DNA from: Asterias amurensis
Taxonomy: Eukaryota; Echinodermata; Asteroidea; Forcipulatida; Asteriidae
NCBI RefSeq assembly: GCF_032118995.1
Contig: NC_092649.1
Location: 26,161,927-26,225,926, forward strand
Length of the DNA stretch: 64,000 nt
Reading direction: 5' to 3'
The notes below the pieces were generated by a model, which had not been told where the DNA came from, made no database searches, and saw nothing but the letters and a program-made list of their open reading frames with translations. The number at the start of each line of letters is the position of its first letter. Position 1 is the first letter of the stretch. A program made the translations under genes and the position numbers. This document shows positions 35,944 through 47,819 of this stretch, piece by piece.

Positions 35944-36288
35944 TACACTACTTCATGAACTATAATACAATGCGCTAAAGAATGCCCGAGAAAAGAAACA
36001 AAAGAAAAACCAGAAAACATTTTAACATTCATCATCACCATTTACTTGGTGTGGGACAGAACACAAGCTTCTTCCATGTGCTTTGATCCTTGGTGAAATA
36101 GCCATTTGCGAGTTAGATTTGAATATTGTATGAATGACTTGCTTAGTCACAATGTAACGCTTACGATTCCACAGACTAAAGAGACAATGACACGTCAAAT
36201 TGTTTGAGGCAAGGCTTTGCATTGCAACCTCCAGATGAGCCAACCCTGGTACCATACACATCGTTTCGGATTTGTGTATGGGTGTTAT

Positions 36289-36993
36289 TTTTAATAATAA
36301 GTTTTTATAAAGCGCTTTTCCACAACCGAAGGGTGTCCCAAAGCTCTTCAAATCATTACCTGGTCACTGGGCCTTAAATAATTACTTAAACCGTCTCAGT
36401 TCCTTGGGGAGTATACAGCCCCGTGCAACAAATATACGCTACTCGGCTAAATCATTCACAAGAACCGTCTCTGCCCTCACAGGTACCCATTTACCCCTGG
36501 GTGGAGAGAAGAAGGTATAGTTAAGTGTCTTCTTCAGGGACACGAGTAAATATCAAATAATAATAGCGCTCAGGTCCGTCACGCAGAGACGCTTCAACAT
36601 TATTACCCCTGGTCACTGGGCCTTAAATCATTCCTTAAAGCATATCAGCTCCCTGAGGAGTATACAGCCTGTGCCGCCAAATACGTAGCGCAATCACGAC
36701 TATAATCAATCACAAGAACCAACTCTGCCCTCACAGGTACCCGTTTACCCCTGGGTGGAGAGAAGCAATTATAGTGAAATGTCTTGCTCAAGGACACAAG
36801 TGTTATGACCGGGATTTGAGCCCATACTCCGCTGAACACTGAACAGAATCACCAGAGCGTGAAGTCGGTGCTCTTATCCGCTCAGCCACGACACCCCAAG
36901 TGTCACCACCGGGATTCGAACCCACACTCTACTCAACAGAATCAACAGAGCTCGAGTTTGGTGCTCTTACCCACTCGGCCACAACATCCTTAA
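36289..36993 (-). mobile_element. tRNA-Leu-like SINE-B cluster (two copies and a head fragment)
   Basis: Minus-strand copies at about 36289-36547 and 36551-36895 share the body ('GGGAGTATACAGCC', 'TACCCCTGGGTGGAGAGAAG' on the plus strand). The second also has the tRNA-like head with a box-B (GGGTTCAAATCCCGG type). A head-only fragment with 'GGGATTCGAACCCACACT' ends near 36993. Other copies: 40171-40460, 42547-42898, 44187-44532, 61625-61850 and 63302-63650. Confidence 0.75.
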
Positions 36994-37391
36994 GTTGTTT
37001 ATTAAAAGGTAAATTGTGATCAAGCATGCCATTGCACCAGACAATTATTAAAATCTAACACGCAAATGGCTTATTACATTCAAGCGTGCGTTCAGAAGCT
37101 ATTGGCGAATGACAGAGTTGTAAACTGAGAAAAGAGCACACAAAATATTGACGAGTCAATCTTTCTTTGTTCAACCTTAAATTATTAACAATAAATAAAT
37201 AATACTATTTAATACATATAAATAAAAATAAAATTGATTATGGGATTTGAGGCATTTCATGGGGAGGTAACAATTTGGTTTGCCGTAACACCGTGTGTGT
37301 GTTTGCTAAAAGAACATATATACCTGGCAAGTATGTATACATAGTGTTACCGCAAACCAAGTTATATAATATAATGCTTTCGACTAAATCC

Positions 37392-37780
37392 TTTAAAAGT
37401 AGTGGACACTATTGGTAATTACTAAAAAATCATAATTGGCATAAAACCTTATTTGGTAACGAGTAATTGGGAGAGGTTGAGAGTATAAAACATTGTGAGA
37501 AACGGCTCCCTCTGAAAAGACGCAGTTTTCGAGAAAGCAGTAACTTTCAACTAATTTGATTTCGAGACCTCAGAATTAGAATTTGAGGTCTTGAAATCAA
37601 GCATCTGAAAGCACACAACTTTGTGTAACAAGGGTGTTTTTTTCTTTCATTATTACCTCGCAAGTTCAACGACCAGTTTAGCTCAAATTCTTACAGGTTG
37701 GTAATTATATGCCTATGTTGAGATACACCAACTGTGAAGGCTAGTCTTTGACAATTACCAATAGTGTCCAGTGTCTTTAA
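37392..37780. mobile_element. TTAA-type foldback MITE
   Basis: 'TTTAAAAGTAGTGGACACTA' at the left, 'AGTGTCCAGTGTCTTTAAAA' at the right, interior complete. It ends about 200 bp from the QNG1 exon array. A smaller TIR piece 'GGTTTGCCGTAACACC' against 'GTGTTACCGCAAACC' precedes it at 37270-37367. Confidence 0.8.
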
Positions 37781-37980
37781 AAGTTTCAATAGAATGTTCT
37801 CCTGATGGGTGGAGTACACTTCATCACAATGGTCAAGGCCTTGGTGCCCCTTCAAATCTTTCCCATAGACTTTAAGATTTTTCAATCTGAATCTTGCTTC
37901 TGAAACATGTAGAAAAAACTTCCAGATTTTCATCAAAGATGTAGATGCTGTTCAGATTTGTTCTTGGAAAACATTTGATC

Positions 37981-39170
37981 CCTACTAGAGTCCCTGGTCG
38001 AGTCTCAATAGAATGTACTTCTGATTCTATGGATGGGTAGATGCTTCATATCCTGCCAGTGATCTTTAGAGTAGTCCCATAGGTAGAAGTCATTGAGTAT
38101 ACTATTCAGAGACAGGTCAGAGAGGGCGCCCTCCTCGTCTACAGTCTCTGCTGTTTAGGCCCGTAGAAAGGTTTGATTCCTACTAGAGTCCCCCGGTCGA
38201 GTCTCAATAGAATGTGCTTCTGATTCTATGGATGGGTAGATGTTTCATTTCCTGCCAGTGATCTTTAGAGTAGTCCCATAGGTAGAATTCATTGAGTATA
38301 CTATTCAGAGACAGGTCAGAGAGGGCGCCCTCCTCGTCTACAGTCTCTGCTGTTTAGGCCCGTAGAGGTTTGATTCCTACTAGAGTCCCCCGGTCGAGTC
38401 TCAATAGAATGTGCTTCTGATTCTATGGATGGGTAGATGCTTCATTTCCTGCCAGTGATCTTTAGAGTAGTCCCATAGGTAGAAGTCAATGATTATACTA
38501 TTCAGAGACAGGTCAGAGAGGGCGCCCTCCTCGTCCATCAGTCTCTGCTGTCTAGGCCCGTAGAAAGGTTCGAGTCCAACTGGAGTCCCTGGTCGAGTCT
38601 CAATAGAATGTACTTCTGATTCTATGGATAGGTAGATGCTTCATTTCCTGCCAGTGATCTTTAGAGTAGTCCCATAGGTAGAAGTCAATGATTATACTAT
38701 TCAGAGACAGGTCAGAGAGGGCGCCCTCCTCGTCCATCAGTCTCTGCTGTCTAGGCCCATAGAAAGGTTCGAGTCCAACTGGAGCCCCTGGTCGAGTCTC
38801 AATAGAATGTGCTTCTGATTCTATGGATGGGTAGATGCTTCATATCCTGCCAGTGATCTTTAGAGTAGTCCCATAGGTAGAAGTCAATGATTATACTATT
38901 CAGAGACAGGTCAGAGAGGGCGCCCTCCTCGTCCATCAGTCTCTGCTGTTTGGGCCCGTAGAAAGGTTCGAGTCCAACTGGAGTCCATGGTCGAGTCTCA
39001 ATAGAATGTACTTCTGATTCTATGGATGGGTAGATGCTTCATATCCTGCCAGTGATCTTTAGAGTAGTCCCATAGGTAGAAGTCAATGATTATACTATTC
39101 AGAGACAGGTCAGAGAGGGCGCCCTCCTCGTCCATCAGTCTCTGCTGTTTAGGCCCGTAGAAAGGTTCGA
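37981..39170 (-). repeat. Six tandem copies of the QNG1 terminal exon (198-bp unit)
   Basis: Directly downstream of the last QNG1 exon the sequence repeats with a period of about 198 bp. Units start near 37981, 38179, 38377, 38577, 38775 and 38972 on the plus strand; the seventh copy, from about 39171, is the genuine exon. Each unit holds the last ~148 nt of coding sequence, from 'CAGAGACTG' to the stop, plus ~50 nt of 3' flank. The join between units ends in '...CTAAACAGCAG', which resembles an acceptor and is in phase 0 for the exon. The four units nearest the gene read through from '[16 protein letters not shown]' to 'HRIRSTFY' and stop. The two farthest have TAG in the third codon and two amino-acid changes (ILN for III). 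Units differ by few substitutions, so the array is young. In the transcript it would lie in the 3'UTR or serve as spare terminal exons. Confidence 0.95.
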
Positions 39171-39196
39171 GTCCAACTGGAGTCCCTGGTCGAGTC

Positions 39197-42100
39197 TCAA
39201 TAGAATGTACTTCTGATTCTATGGATGGGTAGATGCTTCATATCCTGCCAGTGATCTTTAGAGTAGTCCCATAGGTAGAAGTCAATGATAATACTATTCA
39301 GAGACAGGTCAGAGAGGGCGCCCTCCTCGTCCATCAGTCTCTGCAATTCTTCATGGATTAACTGCGTTGATGAGGAAGAAATAAAGTTTTGCTTTTTAAA
39401 TGGTAAAAAAAAATACACTGAAAAGTGAAGTTAAAACTCAATTTTAATTGAGGCATGCACACAATTAATTAAACTTAGGCTCACTACAATCAGGCATAAT
39501 ACTAATACAAAATTAACACAAGCAAAAAAGTACAGAGCTAAAAACTACATTTGTATAGGCATTTGCAGACTTGTTTAGCTACTAAATACTAATTCATACT
39601 GTTTTTCCAAGGAAGGACCTACAAAATAATTGGAAGTTTAGAGAAAATTAGAAAGAACATCATGCCGTAACAGCTATTTATAAATTGTAGGCCTATGATA
39701 TATGCTGTGATGTGTTTACAAGCTGATGTAATTAATTACATGTTACTTGTACTATCTTGGGTTCACAAACACCCCAACAAACTCCCCAACAAAACCCTCC
39801 ACACACACGTAACTACAAACAAAAAATCAGTGCTGGAAAAATTTGATAATTACAGTGAAATATTGTTCACAAACAAACACAAAATGGAATACAGTGGATC
39901 AAATTTTTAATACAATCAAACTGCATGCATCCAGTGTCGCATGGGAAAGGTTACAAAAAGAAAAATACAGTGTACAGTTTTAACCAATATGTGAACATAT
40001 AAATGTGAATGCTTTTCTTCTATTAGGTTGCCTTGAGACATGACGCTTAAACCATCCGGCCACAACATGCCACACAAAGCACAGCATATTCAGTGCAAAC
40101 ATTAGAGGGTTACAACCATAAAAAACATGAGAAAATAGAAGTAGGCATTGCAAAATGCTTAGCAAACATAATAATAATGATAACAATTTCTTATATAGCG
40201 CAAATCACAATAACCGTATCAATGCTGCTTACATTAGTGCCCTGGTCACAGGGCCAATAACATCCCTGTAATGTTTCTCAGCTCCCTTGGGAGTATACAG
40301 CCCTGAGCTGCCTGTAAGGCGCTTGTGGCTTTTTCATACTCAATATCAACCTCTACCCTCGCAGGTCCCCAATTATACCCCTGGGTGAAGAGAAGCAATT
40401 ATAGTAAAGTATCTTGCTCAAGGACACAAGTGTCACGACCATAATGACCAATGGTAAACAAATGCAAACTTAATGTCCTAATTTTTTCGACCACAGCAGA
40501 CTCTTTCTAAAAGCTTCCTCAAGACATTTATTTTTCCCCACCCATCCTGGTTTGTTTGTTTTTCTTTAGTTGTTATAGTCTCATGTAAAGTGCTCTGTTC
40601 TCCGTAGAGCGCTATATAAATGCTTCTTATTATTATTATTGTTGAAACTCTTACCTCAACAGCCCAGATAGAGCAACCTCTGATCTCGACCTCTAACCTT
40701 TCACCAGGAGTGAAGAGACGACCCGACTCGAGAATCTCTCGAAGATTAGCAGAATACTTCAACACTCCGAAGTAATTTAACACCTGAGGCACTCTGTAAA
40801 AGAAAAAAACCAGTGATAGTGAGGCATTCTGAGGCACTTTGTAAAAATAGTTACATGTACACAGTTATAGTTATTTCAGTGCTTTTCTTATGGGGCTTTG
40901 AATAGGCCGACAGAGCCCAAGCCCAAGCAATGCCCGAACCAGTGTTTCGAAAAAGACCTACATTACCATAAATGAAAATGAGTTTAAACATAAAGGGAAA
41001 CTTCAGAACAATGTCCGATGCACTAAGCCACTCGGGGATGTCACTCCAAATGAAGTTAAATCCTGTTTTCTTTTCTGCTTTGTATATACTATTCCTTACC
41101 TGTAATCTGCAAACATGGTCAAAACCTTGATATCGGTGAAGTTTCCGAACCCCTGACCTTCAAAGCATGCCCATATATCAGCAATGAGTATCTGTGCTCT
41201 CTTGTATAGCGACACTGTCAAGAGACAACAAATACAGGTTTTTTATGTACCTCGTTATTTGTGTATCAAGTAAACTACTAAGGGGAACTGGTTGGGTACA
41301 TTTCAAAGAATTCTTTCAATAAGAATGACAAAAGAAGAGAAGGAAAAAAAACATGTTTTTACGTGAATGCAGAAGACAAATTGTCCGCGAACAGAGACTT
41401 AAACTCTTACCTGGGGCCCCGTCAATGGTAGCCACATCTCGGTACGAGGGGAAGTTTTCTGTGACTAGTTGCAGTAACTTTGATGCACTCTGACCACATT
41501 GGGAGATGCAGTTGGCGAAAGAACCCTCAAATTTCTGTGGGAAGAAAAGAGTGTAAGAGATTCCTTGAAAACTTCAACCTTCACTACTATACAACGGTAC
41601 CACACAGACTGCCACAAACAACTTTAATTTCTATGCCAGAATTGAGTACATAAGTTTCTTTAATCAATCAATCAATCAATCATAAATAAATAAATAAATC
41701 ATAAATAATTTATAAAGTCCAAAAAAATCAAAGGTTTGATAAAAGGTGATGAGGCACAGAAGAAATAAGTAAGTATGATATGGTAGCCCTCCTGAAACAA
41801 GTGGGCTTTCAGAAGAGTCTTGAATGTGTTGAAGGATGTTGTGCTTATGATGCGATTTGGAAATTTATTCCAGTTTGGGTCCATATGGCTTGTGTACTGT
41901 GGACTAAGTCCACACAGTGTCTCCACAGGAGACTGTGGCGCTTTTTTTTTAAACGAGCCAGTTTGCAGGAGAGTGCACCAAAAGTAATAGTTATTTTTTT
42001 AAGCTTGGGGTTGAACAAAGACAAACTTTACTAGAGTGGGACTTGAACCAACAACCTCCGGGCTGTTGCTCTACCAACTCAGCTATGTTGGCAGTCTCCC

Positions 42101-45100
42101 TATTCTGTTAATATCTTTGCTTGGAGAGGGGAGGAGGAAGTCAGAAGCCAGGCAACCTTTAACTGCCGCCTAGCCAGAGATTCACACCCACGTTTACAAA
42201 CTGGAAAGCGGCAGCCTTAAGGGGATGCGATTGTTTTTATTTCAAATATTAAGTGACTTTTTTAATAATTTGCTTGGAACAAACAAAAAGGATATGTTCA
42301 CATCAACATTAACCAAGGGGAAGCGTCAATGATGTTAAAAGGACTGTGGTTGACTTTCTTCAAGTTTGCGTGATCTACCTCAAGTAGTACTTTGCCTGCC
42401 TCATGAAGATGCTTTAATCTCTTCTCTAACAGTGGGATATCGGTGTCTGTTGATGAACGGAAGATGTGGCGTAGTTGCTTCATGGTCATACAGGAGAAGT
42501 AAGAGGCGGAGGTGATCGGGATGTCTTCCTGTTTGATGGACAGGATATTATAATAATAACTGGTTCTTACATAACGCATTTCACAATAACTATCTCAATG
42601 TGCTTTACATTAGTGCCTTGGTCATTGGGCCAACAACATCCCTTTAATCTTTCTCAGCACCCTGGGGAGTGTACAACTTGGGCAACCGTAACACTCCAAA
42701 GGCTTTTTCATACACAATGACAATATCAACCTCTACCCTCACAGGTACCCATTTATACCCCTGGGTGAAGAGATGCAATTGTAGTAAAGCATCTTGCTCA
42801 AGGACACAAAAGTCACGGCCAGGATTTGAACCCACATTCCGTTGACTTAACCACAATAACTTGATGTCGATGCTCTGAACCACTCGGCTATGACACCCTA
42901 TTTTATGACTAGTAACATGTGCTTTATTTTTTTAAAAACCTGGTAGGGATGTGACTACTTTGTGTGCACGCTTGTTGAAAACTTTTGAATACTTGTAAGA
43001 TGCTTGTGCGAAAAAAATGGAAACGAAAATTATGTACCAATGATTGTGGCTGTGAAAGGGTCCTGTCTGTTAGTAAAGAAAATGTTAGACAATTAAATGG
43101 TTAAGACCACTAAGAAATACTTACATCGAGTGCTCTATTGATAGCAGCGCACAAGGCCCAGTAGCCGCTGTGCATTTCCCCTTGGTAGTCCACTAAGAAT
43201 CTCTTATCATTTGTCTCACTCCAGAAGGAGAAATTCAATGTGTCTACTACAAAGATCCTGAACGACAAAATAATAAAATACAAATCTATCAATCACAGTC
43301 AACAGGCTTTTGAGTGAGCAGAGTCTTAGATAGATGATTGCTTCGACCAAAAAAAAAAAAAACTTCTCAATTTATTGGACACTATTGCCAATTACTAAAA
43401 GTAATTATCAGCATAAAACCTTACTTGGTAACGAGTAAGGGTAGATAGAATTTGAGGTCTCGAAATCAAGCATCTAAAAGCACACAACTTTGTGTGACAA
43501 GGGTGTTTTTTGTTTCATAGTTATCTCGCAACTCTGACGACCAATCGAGCTCAAATTTTCACAGATTTGTTATTTTATACATATGTTGATATACACTAAG
43601 TGAGAAGACTGGTCTTTGACAATTACCAATAGTGTCCACTGTCTTTAAACAGTAGTTACACGACAGACTGCCACAATGTGACCATACCTTCTAGGCTAGC
43701 ATTGGGTTTCTTTTGTGAGGACAGCTGACACTGGTACAACAGACTGCTGCAAAATACAATACCTTCCAAGCTGCCAATTGGGAGCAAGGGTTTCTTCTGT
43801 TGCAAGTACCCCTTGCACTGGGGTCGATTTCACAAAACTCTTCCTAACTTAGGACTAGTCCTAGGCAATGCTAAGAGATAGGACTGGTCTTAAGTAACTC
43901 ATCCTAACTTAGGACTAGTCCTATCTCTTAGCATTGCCTAGGACTAGTCCTAAGTTAGGAAGAGTTTTGTGAAATCGACCCCAGGTACCAAAAACTTCTA
44001 CAGTGTACCATATCTTATAGGCTAGCATATTGGTTGCATGGGTTTCTTCTGGGACATTTGTACTGCTGATACTGGAACCTCGGTCAGACTACCACAAATT
44101 AACCGGCCCTTACCTTTTTGGCTAGCATTGGTTTGTGTGTTTCTTCCGTTGGTATAGTGTGGAAACCCCATAAAATGTGAAGGGGAATAATAATAACAAT
44201 TTCTTATACAGCGCATTTTACAATAACCGTATCAATGCGCTTTACATTAGTGCCCTGGTCATTGGGCCAATAACATTCCTTTAATCTTTCTCAGCTCCCA
44301 ATAGGGAGTATACAGCCCCGAGCTGCCGTAGCGCTCCCACGGCTTTTTCATTCACTATATCAACCTCTACCCTCGCAGGTACCCATTTATACCCCTGGGT
44401 GAAGGGAAGCAATTATAGTAAAGTATCTTGCTCAAGAACACAAGTGTCACGACCGGGATTCGAACCCACACTATGGTGACTTAGCACCAGAACTTGAATT
44501 TGATGCTCTTAACCACTCAGCCATGACACTCCACAATTTTTTTTCCAATCGCCAGTCGGGCTAGTCAACCAGAACTGTACCCTCATTTATTGTGAAAATT
44601 AAAGGAACAGTTATACGACTGGCCAAGCGGGCTAGTAAAAGAAGGATTTTGACTCGCCCGGCGCTATTTTCACTTGCATTTGGTGACCGAGCGACCACTT
44701 ACTTCAAACCTTGTTGTGAACTTTGGACTTGGTCTTTATTGTCTCAAGTGAAATTTTGTGGCATACACTTGGGCTGGAGAGTATACTAATATAAGTAAAG
44801 CTTAGTAGTTGCTGTTTTTTCCTGTCTGCAACTTATTTCAAGCTATTGACATTTGAATTCCACTTACCAATCAACAGTCTCTTTGGTCATCTGCTTTGGG
44901 TGCAGGTCATGTTGTTTCCACATCTTAATACTGTACTCATTCTTCTTCAAACTCTCTAAAACCTGTTAAAAAAGAGAGAGACAAAAAAAGCATGTTAGGA
45001 TAGTCAATATAATGAAATAAAATTTACTAGTTTTAATTTAGGGTACTTTAAAAAAGCAACAAGTGGACCACGAGACTATCTCAATGGAAACCAAGAAATT

Positions 45101-45799
45101 AAAAAAAGGAGAGAAAAACAGAAGCGAAGATGGAGAGACGCTGGAAATGCAGCTTGGCTTTCAGACCTATTACATTTTTGGAGCAGCGTGTATTTAGCAC
45201 GCAGTGGTTGGAACATCAGCAGATGGAGCCTGGAGCCAGAGTCGGAGCCCAAGCCGAATACACTATTGGTAATTACTCACAATAATTATCAGCAGAAAAC
45301 CTCAAGTGGTAACGAATAATAGGGAGAGGTTGAAAGTACAAAACATTGTGAGAAACGGCTCCCTCTGAAGTGACGTAGTTTCAAAGAAAGACGTAGTTTT
45401 CGACGAATTTGATTTTGAGAACTCGGAATTAGATTTTGAGGTCTCGTAATTAAACTTCTGAAAGCACACAGCTTTGTGTGGCAAGGGTGTTTTTTCTTTC
45501 ATTATTTTCTCGCAACTTCGATGACCAATTGAGTTCAAATTTTCACAGGTTTGTTATTTTATGCATATGTTGAGATACACCAAGTGAGAACACTGGTCTT
45601 TAACAATTACCAATAATGTCCAGTGTCTTAAAGACAACCCCTGATTGGATGTCTTACTCACCATGTTTGCAACTGTGGTCACTCCATCCTGATGAATCGT
45701 AACATCTTGGCTCTTAGATGCGATCAGTTTCCCCGACTCCCTTGGTAAAGGGGTCTCGATCAGTGGCAGTGGCAGTTGCAGAGAATCAAATGACGGCAT
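39197..45799 (-). CDS. QNG1: Queuosine 5'-phosphate N-glycosylase/hydrolase (queuosine salvage protein, C9orf64 family)
   Basis: Eight exons keep frame and give 352 residues (human protein 341): 45662-45799, 44868-44962, 43125-43257, 42379-42528, 41411-41534, 41100-41214, 40655-40793 and 39197-39361. The start has a good context (CCACCATGC). Family hallmarks in order: '[14 protein letters not shown]', '[11 protein letters not shown]', '[16 protein letters not shown]', '[10 protein letters not shown]', 'FPSYRDVA', '[16 protein letters not shown]', '[12 protein letters not shown]' and the C-terminal '[21 protein letters not shown]'. The enzyme frees queuine from queuosine 5'-monophosphate so that it can be put back into the wobble base of tRNA. 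Nothing in the catalytic region looks broken. The last exon is duplicated six more times downstream (separate entry). Donor-like sites at 47897 and about 47850 may mark a leader exon, but the 5'UTR is unresolved. Confidence 0.95.
40171..40460 (-). mobile_element. SINE-B in a QNG1 intron
   Basis: 3' tail 'ATAATAATGATAAC' at the left, body words 'GTGCCCTGGTCACAGGGCC' and 'GGGAGTATACAGCCCTGAG'. The tRNA head is truncated at the right. A second tail-like 'GCGCTATATAAATGC' is at 40609-40623. Confidence 0.7.
42000..42230 (-). mobile_element. tRNA-derived SINE-C in a QNG1 intron
   Basis: On the minus strand: box-A 'TAGCTGAGTTGGTAGAGC' and box-B 'GGTTCAAGTCC'. Body words on the plus strand are 'GTCAGAAGCCAGGCAACC' and 'CTGCCGCCTAGCCAGAGAT'. 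A second copy lies at the end of CFAP20. Confidence 0.7.
42547..42898 (-). mobile_element. SINE-B in a QNG1 intron, near full length
   Basis: Tail 'ATAATAATAACTGG' lies next to the QNG1 exon edge (42528). The full body and the tRNA-Leu-like head with 'GGATTTGAACCCACATTCC' end near 42898. Confidence 0.8.
43372..43650. mobile_element. TTAA-type foldback MITE, internally shortened
   Basis: 'TTGGACACTATTGCCAATTA' at the left, 'CCAATAGTGTCCACTGTCTT' at the right. Part of the interior hairpin is missing compared with full copies. Confidence 0.75.
43818..43984. mobile_element. Near-perfect foldback element, CTGGGGTCGATTTCACAAAA ends
   Basis: Two arms of about 68 nt ('CTGGGGTCGATTTCAC' ... 'GCAATGCTAAGAGATAGGAC' and the exact inverse) around a ~30-nt loop. 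It would form a very stable hairpin in a QNG1 intron. Confidence 0.9.
44187..44532 (-). mobile_element. SINE-B in a QNG1 intron, full length
   Basis: Tail 'AATAATAATAAC' at the left. Body 'ATTTATACCCCTGGGTGAAG'. Head with 'GGGATTCGAACCCACACT' and a box-A-like 'GGCTGAGTGGTTAAGAGC' on the minus strand. Confidence 0.85.
45259..45633. mobile_element. TTAA-type foldback MITE
   Basis: 'ACACTATTGGTAATTACTCA' at the left, 'CAATAATGTCCAGTGTCTTA' at the right. It ends 29 bp from the edge of QNG1 exon 1. Confidence 0.75.
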
Positions 45800-46135
45800 G
45801 GTGGAACGGCGAGCTTCCTGGCCTTCAGCAAAAAGGTAGTTCTACACACAAGGAAACACAAATTGAAAGGTTGGAAAATAGTCCAAATTGAAAGGTTGGA
45901 AAATAGTCAAAATCCAAAAAAGATTATTTGCGGACAATGTTATTACAGACAACAAATGAAAAGCAAATTGATTTTTGCGACTGCCTAAATGTCGGACTTA
46001 TTCACACACTGAGGAGATGTAGTGGACTAGAAGGCAAAGGAACCAGGCTGCACTGGACACATGGCAAACTGGCTATATACAGGTACCATCTACATACTTA
46101 CTACAAACTACAACATGTATTTTATTACTTTCGGT

Positions 46136-46460
46136 TTTGACCCATACAACGATGTGTGTTAGCACTGTAAACTCAGTACTTTCCTGAGTCCTGTGAAAGA
46201 AATATCATACGCATATCTCAGGTGGGACTCGAACCCACGACCCTTGCAATCCTAGATCAGTGTCTTACCAACTAGACTTCCCCGAGACTGCCCAGCAGCA
46301 GGCAGTTCGAATCCTATGTTTTGGCAGCAGGTACAACGATATAATAGATGTTAAATTTGCATCGGGGATAAAGAATAATAATTTTGGTTTTTACCCATAC
46401 ACCGATGTATGCACTGTATACTCAGTACTTTCCAGAGTCTTGTGAAGAAAGAAAAAACCA
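46136..46460 (-). mobile_element. SINE-A, two adjoining copies
   Basis: First copy about 46136-46330, with head 'GGGACTCGAACCCACGACC' and body 'GTGTGTTAGCACTGTAAAC'. A second body fragment follows at about 46345-46460 ('CACCGATGTATGCACTG'). Confidence 0.7.
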
Positions 46461-47141
46461 AAACTTTGATTTTGAAATATCACAAGTGTCAAGATTAGGT
46501 TTTGAACGAAACATGGCTCTGCTTGCCACAGAATCCTGCGCTTACAATCATAATTCTTCACTTGCTGTGCAAGCAAAGAATTTCATCGAACATAACCACC
46601 AACAAACAATCACATTCATTTCAACACTACCAGTTTACCACCAACATCATTCAACAGGCCAAGAAAACTTAGTGAGATAGGCATACACTTATCAATATAA
46701 TTACTATTTTAAAATCTAAAGCCATTTTTGCATGGCGAATCGAATCTTAATTGCAACAAACATGACCAACAGATTTGGCCAACAGCGGTTTGACAATGCA
46801 TTGCATTGGGCATTCACTCAGTTCTGTTGTGTCTATAATAGAACAATACATAACATTTATAACAAGGCCTTGTATTTTTGTATGTTTATTTATGTAAATT
46901 AGGCGGGAGATTATTATTATTGTTATATTATAATCCCTAATTACCTATTGCCGGTTATCTCCCTAATAACCCATTGCCGGTTATAATAATAATTATTATT
47001 ATTAGTTTTATTTGAGTGGGGGGGGGGCGGGGGGACCACTCCCGTTGCCGTCCCATCACACGATATAATGGGGAGGGGGGCGTCATTCTGCTCCACCTTC
47101 CAATACGATGGAGTCAGACTATTTAAACAACTTGTTTTGTC
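46461..47141. other. Spacer upstream of QNG1
   Basis: A/T-rich, with a TATTA-rich cluster (46910-47010) around two 'ACCTATTGCCGGTTAT'-like words and a G-run at 47017-47035. No gene seen. Confidence 0.45.
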
Positions 47142-47560
47142 AATTTGGACTATCGAACCTTAGTGTCGATTCGGACTATCGAACCTTATTATCGATTCGG
47201 ACTATCGAACCTTATTATCGATTCGGACTATCGAACCTTATTGTCAATTCGGACTATCAAACCTTATTGTAAATTCGGACTATCGAACCTTATTGTCAAT
47301 TCGGACTATCGAAGCTTATCGTCGATTCGGAATAATGAACCTCGTTTTTGTTTTGACTATCAAACCTTCGGACCAACTAACCTTTTTTAAATTCGGACTA
47401 CCGAACCTTTGGACCAGTAAACCTTCGGACTAATGAACCTTCGGACTATCGCATCAAATGTTCGGATTAACGAACCCTATTACATTTTCGGACTAATGTC
47501 AAATGAACCCCCTTTTATGGAAAATTTGCACGTTCGGACTATCGAACCTTCGGACTATAT
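47142..47560. repeat. 26-bp minisatellite 'GACTATCGAACCTTATTRTC'
   Basis: About eight units of 26 bp (unit ends 'GATTCG') run from 47142 to about 47345, then decay into irregular 'TTCGGACTAATGAACC'-type units up to about 47560, with scattered units to about 47790. It gives a spurious open frame on the plus strand. Confidence 0.85.
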
Positions 47561-47733
47561 AAGCCTATTCGCTATTGCAGCTGTGCATGTCCGTTACTGC
47601 TGACAACGCAATTTGTTCATCTCCCGTGACCTTTTGACAATACCCGGGTTTATTGACAAAAGGTCACGGGAGATAAACAAATTGCATTGTCAGCAGTAAT
47701 GGACATGCGCAGCTGCAATAGCGAATAGGCTTA
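47560..47733. mobile_element. Palindromic MITE inside the minisatellite
   Basis: Arms of about 82 nt starting 'TAAGCCTATTCGCTATTGCA' and its inverse, with a short centre 'CCCGGGTT'. Minisatellite-type sequence resumes on both sides, so it landed in the array. Confidence 0.85.
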
Positions 47734-47819
47734 TTGAACTTTCGGACTCTCTGTCCTTACTCTATGTATGGACCAACGGACCTTCGGACTATCGGGCGGA
47801 CCCCGAAAACGTAACGGCT

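Noticed and set aside
37981-39361. Regular array resembling a CRISPR or satellite
   Set aside because: The unit is 198 bp with no unique spacers and is plainly derived from a QNG1 coding exon in an animal genome.
42050-42105. tRNA-like sequences with box A and box B (also near 2303, 3098, 46209, 50400, 62920 and 63170)
   Set aside because: None gives a complete cloverleaf with a paired acceptor stem, and each is followed by a shared SINE body, so they are SINE heads and not tRNA genes.
47145-47390. 81-codon ORF with repeating 'IRTIEPYYRFGLSNLI' pattern
   Set aside because: It is a translation of the 26-bp minisatellite. The period is not a multiple of three, so the frame shifts from unit to unit and the amino-acid pattern only recurs every three units.
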